Positions 8,248-16,200 of a stretch of DNA of 31,043 nt are shown here, one piece after another. The stretch is from a virus: positions 64,001 through 95,043 of the IMG/VR virus record IMGVR_UViG_3300048818_000230. One strand, 5' to 3'. Each line of letters opens with the position of its first letter. Positions within the stretch are counted from its first letter, which is position 1. The position numbers and the translations under genes were made by a program. The notes beneath the pieces were generated by a model. It had not been told where the DNA came from. It saw only the letters and a list, made by a program, of their open reading frames with translations, and ran no database searches.

Positions 8248-8340
8248 TTGGGCGCAAGGCTCGTTCAGCAGCTTGCTGCTTACGTAGCTGCTAACCTTGC
8301 AGGCTCCTTCGTAGTGTCGCCGAGCTTGCCGGAGTCATGA
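8248..8340 (+). CDS. Possible 30-residue ORF between fibre genes (QLAAxVAAxL)
   Basis: A short frame begins after an in-frame TAA, with TTG as the only start, and ends in a TGA that overlaps the ATG of fibre 2 (ATGA). It codes an Ala-rich, helix-prone segment (VQQLAAYVAANLAGSF). The ten-residue core recurs after fibre 2. The overlap could couple translation of fibre 2, whose own GGAG is only two bases from its ATG. The TTG start, lack of a good ribosome binding site and small size keep confidence low. It may instead be a DNA-level repeat. Confidence 0.28.
   Translation: MGARLVQQLAAYVAANLAGSFVVSPSLPES
8269..8298 (+). repeat. 30-bp intergenic repeat, copy 1
   Basis: This 30-base stretch after fibre gene 1 matches 26 of 30 bases with 10654-10683 after fibre gene 2. 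Differences are two bases in each of two codons if read as QLAAxVAAxL. I found no third copy by eye. The intergenic gap here (8220-8336) holds little else. Confidence 0.7.
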
Positions 8341-10637
8341 CCACCGAACTGCTCGCCAACAGCCCGACGTTGGGCTATCCATCGTCGCTAACTACTCTCG
8401 CCGCTCCGATCACCACGACGCCGGCGTCTGGCACGGTCGAGACGATCACGACGGTCGGAGCTGCAATTACCCCTCTCCAAGGAGGACAGTTCCGCGCCAC
8501 CATAGTCGATGCTGCTGGCACGCCTCGAGAGATCATTCTCGTCACGGCAGGGCAGAATGGAACTACTTGGACAATCACACGAGGAGTAGAGGGATCTACT
8601 CCGGTGGTTCACGCGATTGGCGCGAGTATCTACCATATCTGGACTGCACTTGGTTTGGCGGGCGCGTTTTCTGCGCCTGTTGGGGCCGGCACTCCGGGCA
8701 GCGGCACGATGCCCGATGACATCACCGAAGCATGGGGTACGGGCTATTCGGGCAAGACGCGTCGTCCGCCAATTGCGGATGCCACAGAATACGACCTTCG
8801 CGCGTTCTACGCGGGGTCGTCGCAACCAGCCGATGTGCTCGGCCATATTCAGGACGGGCTCGCACGGTCGGCGCTGACTGGCGGCTGGCTGTTGGTCCCG
8901 GATAGCTACGGCCCCTGGGTCATAAGCGGCCAGATTTTCCCGCCGCCGAACTCGCGGATGAAAGGCCCCGGGCCGGTGTGGTTCAACCAACGCCTCGGCG
9001 ACAACGGCCACGCCAACACCGACTACCAGCTCCCGGCGTCACCGAACCTAATCGGCGAGGCGTGGATTCAGCTCGCGGCTGGCGCGAACTGCCCGATCCT
9101 CGGCCCCGACTACACGAACGCCGACGGCCTGCGAGGACCGTCCGCTGCGAGTGGCAGGTACTCGCAGTGGTTTACGGCGTATGGAATCGTGTTCGATCAC
9201 AACGGCCGCAATCAGACGACCGCTGGTTTGCGCGCGATTGACGTGCGCGACTCTTGGTACTTCAATTTCGCTCATTGTCGTCTTGTTGCGCCCTACGGAC
9301 AAGGTCTCGTCTACGACTATTGCAACACGTGTGACACGGTAAAGTTTTCTGCCGCTGGTGCCGCGACCAATGCGGCGAACGGTGTCGGCGACATCGCGAG
9401 CGGCACGAACACGATCAGCAACCCGACCGGCACATGGGCGCAAGGCGATTTCATTAGCAACGCGCTCATCCCCGCGGGCGCCTACGTGACCGTTGTAAGC
9501 CCGCTCACGTTCTCTGGTTCGCCCGCGACGGGTACGGCAACAGCCCAGGCGTTGACAAAGCTGACATTCATTGCGACGAACCTGATGGCGTGGCAGAACA
9601 TGACGACCGACAGTGACCATATTGGTGTTGATTGTCACGGTGCGTCGAGCGCGACAGGACTCATCGACGGCGCCGGTGGCCTTAGAATCTCCGGGCTTTT
9701 CGGATACTGCGTCGGAGGTCACAACCTTTGGCTGCGCGACACAGCAGCGAACGGTTTTTGCAGTCGCAACAGAATCGACGTGCGTCTTGATAACGCGACG
9801 AAACACAACTGTCGCATCGACTCGGGCGTTCACAGCAACAGCCTTGACATCGCCGCGATGGCACCGGGCATCAACAATACCCCCAACGACTCCGACGGCG
9901 GATGGGCCTCCGTGTTCTGCGACGGCACGGCAAACAAGATCAACGGTGTCGGCGACCGCTTCTCGGTCGGCCAGGTCCCGAACATGAGCTGCGTCGTCGC
10001 GTACGGCCCGAACGCCGAAGACAACATCGGGGGCATGGTCGGCGGGTCGGACCTCACGGCTGGTGTCGCGAAATACAACTGGCGTCCAACATCGGGGACC
10101 GCCCCGGGAACGGCCTACACGAACAGTTCCCCGGCTCCGCCCGCGTTCATGGTCCCGTGGACGGCGTTCGTGGACACCGACGGCACCACGTCCGCTGTTG
10201 TTGCGAACGCGGACGGGACGGCCCATAAGGTCTTGTCGTTCCCGCAAAGCGTTGACAGCTCGGCTGTCGCGTACATCGCACTCCCAACGGGTTGCCGTGT
10301 GTTCACGGTGTTCGCGATGCTTCTCAATCTCACGCCCGCGAACGCCGGAAACGCCGACCTGTACTGCGGCATGGCATCCGCGGTGAACGGTGTCACGCTC
10401 GACGGCGACAACCAGCTCTCCGCCAACCCCTACGTTTTCGCCGTCGCCGCGGTCGGGTCACTGCAAGCGACCAGCTTCGGGGGCGCCCTGTGGACTGGCA
10501 ACGCGGGTGTCGGCACCGCCCCGACCGGCGTCGTCGCGGTGCGATTCAAGCGGCTCGGCTCGAGCGGCGGGAGTGACACGCTCGCAGCATCACTCGGCTT
10601 GTACGGTGTCCGCGTCGTCCCGGTGCTCGTCGCGTAG
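8337..10637 (+). CDS. Tail fibre/spike protein 2, paralogous anchor, beta-helix type
   Basis: 766 residues. Residues 1-110 are the same anchor domain as fibre 1, without gaps. After a Gly/Pro linker (APVGAGTPGSGTMPDD), residues about 150-335 and 410-560 show beta-helix-like strands (GGWLLVPDSYGPWVI, GPGPVWFNQRL, DHIGVDCHGASSATGLIDG). They are interrupted at 345-407 by a small beta domain (SGTNTISNPTGTWAQGDFI, LIPAGAYVTVVSPLTFSG) of a type I know as an insertion in phage fibres. Residues 600-766 look like a C-terminal jelly-roll domain, different in sequence from that of fibre 1. Beyond the anchor the two fibres do not align by eye, so they probably bind different ligands. The start overlaps the short upstream frame (ATGA). 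Confidence 0.75.
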   Translation: MTTELLANSPTLGYPSSLTTLAAPITTTPASGTVETITTVGAAITPLQGGQFRATIVDAAGTPREIILVTAGQNGTTWTITRGVEGSTPVVHAIGASIYHIWTALGLAGAFSAPVGAGTPGSGTMPDDITEAWGTGYSGKTRRPPIADATEYDLRAFYAGSSQPADVLGHIQDGLARSALTGGWLLVPDSYGPWVISGQIFPPPNSRMKGPGPVWFNQRLGDNGHANTDYQLPASPNLIGEAWIQLAAGANCPILGPDYTNADGLRGPSAASGRYSQWFTAYGIVFDHNGRNQTTAGLRAIDVRDSWYFNFAHCRLVAPYGQGLVYDYCNTCDTVKFSAAGAATNAANGVGDIASGTNTISNPTGTWAQGDFISNALIPAGAYVTVVSPLTFSGSPATGTATAQALTKLTFIATNLMAWQNMTTDSDHIGVDCHGASSATGLIDGAGGLRISGLFGYCVGGHNLWLRDTAANGFCSRNRIDVRLDNATKHNCRIDSGVHSNSLDIAAMAPGINNTPNDSDGGWASVFCDGTANKINGVGDRFSVGQVPNMSCVVAYGPNAEDNIGGMVGGSDLTAGVAKYNWRPTSGTAPGTAYTNSSPAPPAFMVPWTAFVDTDGTTSAVVANADGTAHKVLSFPQSVDSSAVAYIALPTGCRVFTVFAMLLNLTPANAGNADLYCGMASAVNGVTLDGDNQLSANPYVFAVAAVGSLQATSFGGALWTGNAGVGTAPTGVVAVRFKRLGSSGGSDTLAASLGLYGVRVVPVLVA

Positions 10638-10644
10638 TGAGGAA

Positions 10645-10710
10645 GTGGATCACCAGCTTGCTGCTTCGGTAGCTGCTAGGCTTCGAGCTATCCTCAACCG
10701 CGAGCTGTAG
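10645..10710 (+). CDS. Possible 21-residue ORF after fibre 2 (QLAAxVAAxL)
   Basis: A GTG start shortly after the fibre 2 stop opens a 21-residue frame, VDHQLAASVAARLRAILNREL-like, predicted as a short amphipathic helix. It contains the same QLAAxVAAxL core and lies in the same relative frame (+1 to the fibre gene) as the short frame after fibre 1. GAGGAA lies only three to four bases upstream of the GTG, and the frame is also open into the fibre gene, so a real start is uncertain. Confidence 0.25.
   Translation: MDHQLAASVAARLRAILNREL
10654..10683 (+). repeat. 30-bp intergenic repeat, copy 2
   Basis: Second copy of the 30-base repeat that follows each fibre gene (26 of 30 bases shared with 8269-8298). 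The rest of this gap (10684-10783) holds a seven-pair hairpin at 10734-10751 without a T tract, and no other gene that I can support. Confidence 0.7.
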
Positions 10711-10783
10711 GCGAGGCCACTGTTCGCGCTCGAGGCCGAGAACCCTCGGTCTACGATGCGCGCGCCTACCAACAGCTACGAGC

Positions 10784-11320
10784 ATGCCTGAAAACGACGT
10801 CCAAGTCGTAGGCGTCCGCTCAAACGTCTCCGCTCTGTCCTCGGCGCGGCTGCATCAGGCGCTCAAGGACATGGTGGAGCGCATTGTTGAGGATTCGACG
10901 GTCTTCATGCGCGCGATCGAGCCTAAGCGCACGGACGAGCTCGAGGCACACACGATCCATACCCACGCTGAAGACGTCGTTGATCTGATTGAGGCCAAGC
11001 TCGGTATCACGGCGATCGGCGAGTCCGTGCCGAGCATCGGCAGCGACTCCTCGCACTACCCCATCTTCGTCGACGTCGGCACGGGCATCTTCGGCGACAC
11101 CGGATCCAGGATCTTCGCGCACACCGCCAAGCGTATGCACTTCGAGATTGACGGCCACGAGATCTTCGCCGAGTCTGTCGCAGGCCAGCGTGGACAGCAC
11201 TTCGTGGCAGCCACCGAGGCGTTCGCACAGGCCCTCCTGCGCACCGACCAACACATCCGCCTTGCGCTCGACGAGATGGCCGCAGAAGCGGCTGCAATGT
11301 CGCTCGAAGAGCGCGCATGA
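10784..11320 (+). CDS. HK97 gp10-like tail completion / head-tail protein
   Basis: 178 residues. The central motif HYPIFVDVGTGIFGDTGSRI followed by MHFEIDGHEIFAESVAGQRG and FVAATEAFAQAL is the hallmark of the HK97 gp10-like family: Y-P-x-x-V-x-x-GTG, a basic or aromatic stretch, then G-Q-x-x-x-x-F and a C-terminal helix. The N-terminus is helical. Family members sit at the head-tail interface and normally lie upstream of the tail tube gene. Here the gene is downstream of tube and fibres, which is an unusual position. No clear ribosome binding site is visible; the end overlaps an ATG at 11317. Confidence 0.62.
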   Translation: MPENDVQVVGVRSNVSALSSARLHQALKDMVERIVEDSTVFMRAIEPKRTDELEAHTIHTHAEDVVDLIEAKLGITAIGESVPSIGSDSSHYPIFVDVGTGIFGDTGSRIFAHTAKRMHFEIDGHEIFAESVAGQRGQHFVAATEAFAQALLRTDQHIRLALDEMAAEAAAMSLEERA

Positions 11321-11352
11321 CATCAACACCGGCTACCGAAGGAGCCAGCCCC

Positions 11353-12102
11353 ATGGAAGCATCAGCAGCAGCACCGAGATACGTCAGCGGCGAACTCATC
11401 GACGGTGAGACAGCCGAAAAGGCGACCGATCAAGGAGTTCTCGCCGGCGCTGCAGACGACCAGCTCGACGATCTCGAGATCCAAGTCGAAGCGCGCGAGT
11501 GGGTCATCGCCGGAGCGATTTCAGTCATCGATCCGCGCAACAACCAGGAGACCAACCTCGACTTCTCGCGTTCCTACATGCAGAAGCCGCTCTCCTACAC
11601 GGCGATGCTTCAGTTTACGGGGCTGATTGGCGATCGCATCAGCACCGTGATGCAGCAGGGGATCACGCTCGAGTCCGTTCTCGGCGACGTCCAGACGATT
11701 GCCGAGGTCTTCACCAACGAGGACGGAATCACGCGAGGGGACTTCTCCGGTGTGGATTCGTTCGTCCGCGGTCTCGCGAAGCTCGCGACCTATCTCCCCG
11801 ATGTCGTCGAAGAATGCCAGTGCATCTGGTTGCGGGTGCCGCTGCACGAGCGTCATGTCGTCAAGGAGATCTGGGGACGCTCGCCCGAGGATGGTGGCCT
11901 CTCGATGCAGCAGGGCGAGGAGATGCTCTCGCTCTTCATCGCCCAGAACTATCAGGAGCTCGAGGATTTTTTCGTCGAGCGGCTACCGCGCGTTCTTCGG
12001 CAATCGAGAAAAGCGAGGACGAAGAAGAGGTCCCTCGGCGCCGGCGGCCAACAGCCCTTGAGGCCCTCGAACACTTCAGCAGCGCCCACCCCGAGACCAT
12101 AG
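11353..12102 (+). CDS. Tail assembly chaperone, short form (lambda gpG-like)
   Basis: 249 residues from the ATG at 11353, chosen because AAGGAG lies 8 bases upstream. An in-frame ATG at 11317 overlaps the previous stop (ATGA) but has a poor site. Position just before the tape measure gene, mostly helical sequence (LEIQVEAREWVIAGAISVID, LPDVVEECQCIWL) and a -1 frameshift site near the end identify it as the chaperone that coats the tape measure protein during tail assembly. The zero-frame product ends in a basic, low-complexity tail (RQSRKARTKKRS). The frameshifted product is listed separately. Confidence 0.82.
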   Translation: MEASAAAPRYVSGELIDGETAEKATDQGVLAGAADDQLDDLEIQVEAREWVIAGAISVIDPRNNQETNLDFSRSYMQKPLSYTAMLQFTGLIGDRISTVMQQGITLESVLGDVQTIAEVFTNEDGITRGDFSGVDSFVRGLAKLATYLPDVVEECQCIWLRVPLHERHVVKEIWGRSPEDGGLSMQQGEEMLSLFIAQNYQELEDFFVERLPRVLRQSRKARTKKRSLGAGGQQPLRPSNTSAAPTPRP

Positions 12103-12440
12103 AAGAACTGATGGAGTGGCCATACCGCAGATTCATCAAGGCGTTCGACGCATTCCAGCGTCGGCTGATCTGCGATGAGTTACGTGCGCGTCGTATCGCA
12201 CATATAGCCGCCCTTCATGCGAACAGCAATCTCGACGGCGAGGACAGTCCTCGCGCCAAGATAGTCAGTGAAATCGAGCTTGCGTATGAGCAGCTAATCG
12301 CAGACGCGTGGAACGGAACCACCGAAGCGCAGCGCATTGAAGAGAGCGGCGTTCTCGAAACAGGCTTTATGCGGGCAAGTAAACGGGCAGCCATTCCAGT
12401 GCTTCCTGGTGAACGAGTCATCGAGAGTCTTCCAGGATAG
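11353..12440 (+). CDS. Tail assembly chaperone, -1 frameshift fusion (lambda gpGT-like)
   Basis: Reading shifts back one base at T TTT TTC, so this is join(11353..11973,11973..12440), about 362 residues. The C-terminal part after the shift (RRAATARSSAIEKSEDEEEV, then HPETIEELMEWPYRRFIKAF, ending VIESLPG) has no strong start of its own. It contains the EWPYxxFxxAFxAF-type helix seen in T domains of actinophage chaperones. It ends three bases before the homing endonuclease start. In lambda and its relatives the fusion is made at low frequency and its T part binds the tail tube protein while G binds the tape measure; I infer the same here. Confidence 0.8.
11967..11992 (+). promoter_or_regulatory. 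Programmed -1 ribosomal frameshift site
   Basis: The zero-frame codons GAT TTT TTC contain the canonical heptamer T TTT TTC (11967-11973). Five bases later, GCGG-CTA-CCGC (11979-11989) forms a compact hairpin that extends by two more GC pairs past one mismatch. Slippage puts the ribosome in exactly the frame that stays open to 12440. Confidence 0.85.
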
Positions 12441-12442
12441 TC

Positions 12443-13285
12443 ATGGCTGAAGATTACACCGATACCGATTTTGCTTGGGCTGCAGGTTTTCTGGACGGCG
12501 AAGGATGTTTCCGTGTTGTCAGCCATCCAGCGCCTTCAGGAGTGATTGCGTGGCGGATACATTTGTCGGCCGGCCAAAAGAAGATTGAGCCACTATTGAA
12601 GCTTCAACGGATGTTTGGAGGTGCGATTAGGAAGCACAACTCCAAAAATGCCCACTATTGGCTGATAACTAACCCAGCTGAAGTACGGCAAATCGTACCG
12701 CTGTTGCTCCCGTATCTAACGGTCAAACAACCGGAGGCCTACAATCTTCTTCTGTACGCACGTACTTTTACGGGCACGCATAAGCTCTCACCGTCGACAC
12801 TTGCGGCGAGAAAGCGTCTTCTAACATCGCAAGACAAGTTGGTCTCTTACGCCACTCCGACCATTTTAGAGGAAGGCGCGGGCCTTGCATGGTCCGCTGG
12901 CTTTCTTGATGCTGAAGGCTGTTTTACGTTGTGCAAAGATGCAGCCAATGCGAACCCGGTCATTCGATCTGTTCTTGTCAGTGTATATCAGCTCTGCCGC
13001 GCACCGTTAGTACGTCTACACGATATTTTCAGTGTTGGGAGCGTGACTACGACTCCTAATACTATGGGCGCATTCGCATGGCGTGTGTATCGAGCACAGC
13101 ATGTGGCAGATGTAGTGGAACAAGTACGCCCATATCTCCTTATGAAACAAAGAGAGGCAGACATTGTGTCTCTCTATGCGAAGGAGATGACATATAGGGG
13201 TACAACTCTGCCCAAGATAACCATCGAGGTTCGACGCGCACTAATAAGTGAGCTAGAGGAAATCAGGCGATGCAATGCCAGATGA
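12443..13285 (+). CDS. LAGLIDADG homing endonuclease (free-standing)
   Basis: 280 residues with two copies of the LAGLIDADG motif: WAAGFLDGEGCF at residues 12-23 and WSAGFLDAEGCF at 150-161, with acidic residues (D18, E20; D156, E158) at the catalytic positions. One chain with two motifs acts as a pseudo-symmetric monomer cutting a long DNA target. AGGA lies five bases upstream of the ATG. It is wedged between the chaperone stop (12440) and the tape measure start (13275) and overlaps the latter by 11 bases, so the tape measure ribosome binding site lies inside this gene. Codons are visibly richer in A and T than in the neighbours, a sign of transfer. Target and activity are unknown. Confidence 0.9.
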   Translation: MAEDYTDTDFAWAAGFLDGEGCFRVVSHPAPSGVIAWRIHLSAGQKKIEPLLKLQRMFGGAIRKHNSKNAHYWLITNPAEVRQIVPLLLPYLTVKQPEAYNLLLYARTFTGTHKLSPSTLAARKRLLTSQDKLVSYATPTILEEGAGLAWSAGFLDAEGCFTLCKDAANANPVIRSVLVSVYQLCRAPLVRLHDIFSVGSVTTTPNTMGAFAWRVYRAQHVADVVEQVRPYLLMKQREADIVSLYAKEMTYRGTTLPKITIEVRRALISELEEIRRCNAR

Positions 13286-16200
13286 GTTCATCATCGAAAT
13301 CCTCTTACGAGCTCGCGACGAGGCAAGCCGACAGATCGATGCATTACAGGCAAAAGTCGATGGACTGCGTGCATCGGCTGCTGGTGGTCGCAGTACACAA
13401 GATCTCGAGCGTGGTTTCAGCGATGTTGGCGTTGCCGCAGGCGATTCTGCTGATGAGACGGCACGTCTTCGTACTGAGAACGAACGGCTGCGACGTGAAG
13501 GACCTCAGCATAGGTCGGCTCTTCAAGGTATCGCGCGTGATCACAATGTAGCTGCTGAAGCTGCTGGGGGCCATGCCGATGCGACATCTGGTGCAGCGGA
13601 TGAAACGGCTCGGATGATTGATGAAGTACGACGCGGACAGAGTGCTTTTCGTGATCAGAAAGTTGCCGTTGATGACACTGCTGTTTCCTACGAAAGGTTC
13701 AACAAAGCGGTGAGAGATGGTCGCATCTCTACATCAGATGCGCGTCGTGGATATCAGGACTTCTCAAACGATTTCAGGAAACTCTCTCGCGGTTTCGAGA
13801 CTGGATCGGAAGACGCTCTCCGATTCGGGCGTGCAGCCGATGAAGCTGGTGGCAAGCTCAAGAACATCCCACTAGCTCAGGCGAGCAACGACTTCGAGCG
13901 AGCGGTAGCGCGGATCTCTCGCGCCGGAGATAGTTTCGGCGTCAAGGTCATCTCTCTCTCTGCCGAGCTACGAGGGCTACGTGTCGTAGGCATCGTCGGC
14001 TTCATCCAGCAGCTCGACACGGCGATCGTGGGGCTCGCCGGCAGTCTGACGGCTGTTGCCTCTGATGCTGCTGAGGCCGGCGCGGCACTCGGCGGAGCGC
14101 TCGTCTCCGGGCTCGCGCAAGCAGTCCCAGTTGCGGCCGTTTTTCTGGCCGGCATCGAGCGCATCAAGAGCGTGCTCTCCGCAGTACAGCTCTCGACGCA
14201 GCTCAAGCAGCAGCAAGCGTTTGACCCCACTCAGCAAGCTGCGACTCAGCTTCAGACCGCTCAGGCGCTTACGGCTGCCCAGAATGGCCTCGTCGACGCC
14301 TACAACAACGTCACCACAGCGCAGACACAGGTCAAGGAATCTCAGCAGGCGCTCACCGATGCGCGGACCGCCGCGATTCGCAACATCATCGATCTGACAC
14401 TCGCCGAGAAGACTGCTTCTGAACAAGCGACTGGAGCTCGGCTTTCTCTCGCGCAGGCCGAGAATGCGCTCCAGCAGCTCGAGCAGACAGGTGGGTCGCA
14501 GCTTCAACTCCAGCAGGCCCAGCTTGCTGTCCAGGAGGCGCGCACAGGCGTCACGCAGGCCAACATCGCGGTTCCTCGGGCACAAGCTGATGCTGCGCTC
14601 GCACGTCGTCGCGGCGTCGCTGGTAGCTCCGGCGTGATGTCAGCGGTTGAGGCTGCGCGTCAAGCCCGGCTTGCTCAAACGCGAGCGCCGCAGCAGGTCC
14701 AGGCTGCGCAGGCGACGCTGCGACTGGCGCAGATGACTGCTGCTAGCCCGAGCGGATCCGAGACCTCGACGCAGGGCCAGCTCAACTACCTGCTGGGGCA
14801 GATGACCGCGCCCGAGAAGGTTCTTTACAACGCGCTCAGCACGCTCGAGGCACAGCTTCGCTCTCCCAACAGCCCGCTGCGCAGACTCAGCGATGCGATC
14901 GTCGCGCCGTTTGCTGACGCCGTGCAGAAGATCACGAGTCTTCTCGGCAATACGAAGTTCATGGCGGTGTTCGACACGCTTGCCAGTGCCATCGGGAAGG
15001 GACTACATCAAGTCCTCAGTCCCAAGGGGGGTACCAACTTCTTCGAGCAGATGGCGGCTGATGCGACCAAGAACGCGCCGATCATTGCCAACATCATCAG
15101 CAACATCGAATCGCTTTTCATGTCGGTGGCTAAGGCTGCCGCACCAGCTCTGCATACGTTGCTTGGATTCATCCAGGATTTCACCCATGATCTCGCCAAC
15201 ACTGAAGGAAGCGTAGCCGGACAGAAGCGGCTGACAGCAGAGTTCTCGCTGTGGGAGACGCGGCTCGAGCATATTCTCGAAGCTCTCCACTCGTTCCACA
15301 TGCTGCTGAAGGCGATCGGCGCCGATGCTGCACCGTCTGGCGACACCGTCTTTACGAGCCTCACCAAGTCAATGGATTCTGCAACAACGTGGGTTCAATC
15401 GCACGGGCCAGAGGTACGCAAGTTCTTCGCAGACGCAGTCTCCGTACTCGGAATCCTCGGCGGGATCTTGCTGAATCTAGGCAAGGTCATGGTCGCCGTA
15501 TTCGATTCTGGCGCGATGAAGGTCTTTGGGCAGTTCATCAACCAGACACTGATTCCGGCCATCGGTGATGTCGCGACAGTTGTCGGATTCCTTGTGACCC
15601 AACTACTTGCGCTCTTCAATCTGATCCCTGGCGGACGCATGATCCTTGAGGGACTCACCGCTGCATTTGTCGGAATGCTCGTTATGAACAAGGTGGCTGA
15701 TGCTTTCCTCGGTGCGACGCGAGCTGTCCAGGGACTCTGGGGAGCGCTGAAGGTCTTCCAAGCTACCGGGTCGATTACGGCGGCGTTCAAGACTTTTGCG
15801 GATCATATGAATGGCGTTCGCGATTCTGCACATCAAGCAACAGGGGAAGTCACGGATCTCGGCGATGCTCAGCAGATTGCTGCTGACAAAACCGTCAAGG
15901 GAACCGTATTGCAGGATGAGGCGACTGGGATTCAAGCGGTCGGCGATCGTTCTAAGGTGGCGGCGCCCGAGGTGGTTGCAGTTGGCGATGCAGAAGCTGG
16001 CATGGGCGATAAAGCCATCGCATCAAGTGTGCTTACTGGAGAGGCGACTGGAATTCGTGCGATGGGTGCTGCGGGCGCTGCAGCAGCGCTTGAACTCGCA
16101 CCATATCTTCTTGCGATGGCAGCTACTGCTGCTGCCGTTTTGGCAATCAATAAGCTACTCGGTAAGGCACCTCCGAATGTAAATACCGGTCCTGGCAGCC

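Noticed and set aside
5439-10637. Fibre genes as targets of a diversity-generating retroelement
   Set aside because: No reverse transcriptase, no template repeat and no adenine-rich variable C-terminal C-type lectin region is visible in the window.
10734-10751. Seven-pair hairpin (GGCCGAG-AACC-CTCGGTC) upstream of the gp10-like gene as a terminator
   Set aside because: No T tract follows; at most a local mRNA structure.
12007-12034. A-rich stretch (GAGAAAAGC, GAAGAAGAGG) as the chaperone slippery site
   Set aside because: It does not form an in-phase X XXY YYZ heptamer in the zero frame; the upstream T TTT TTC does.
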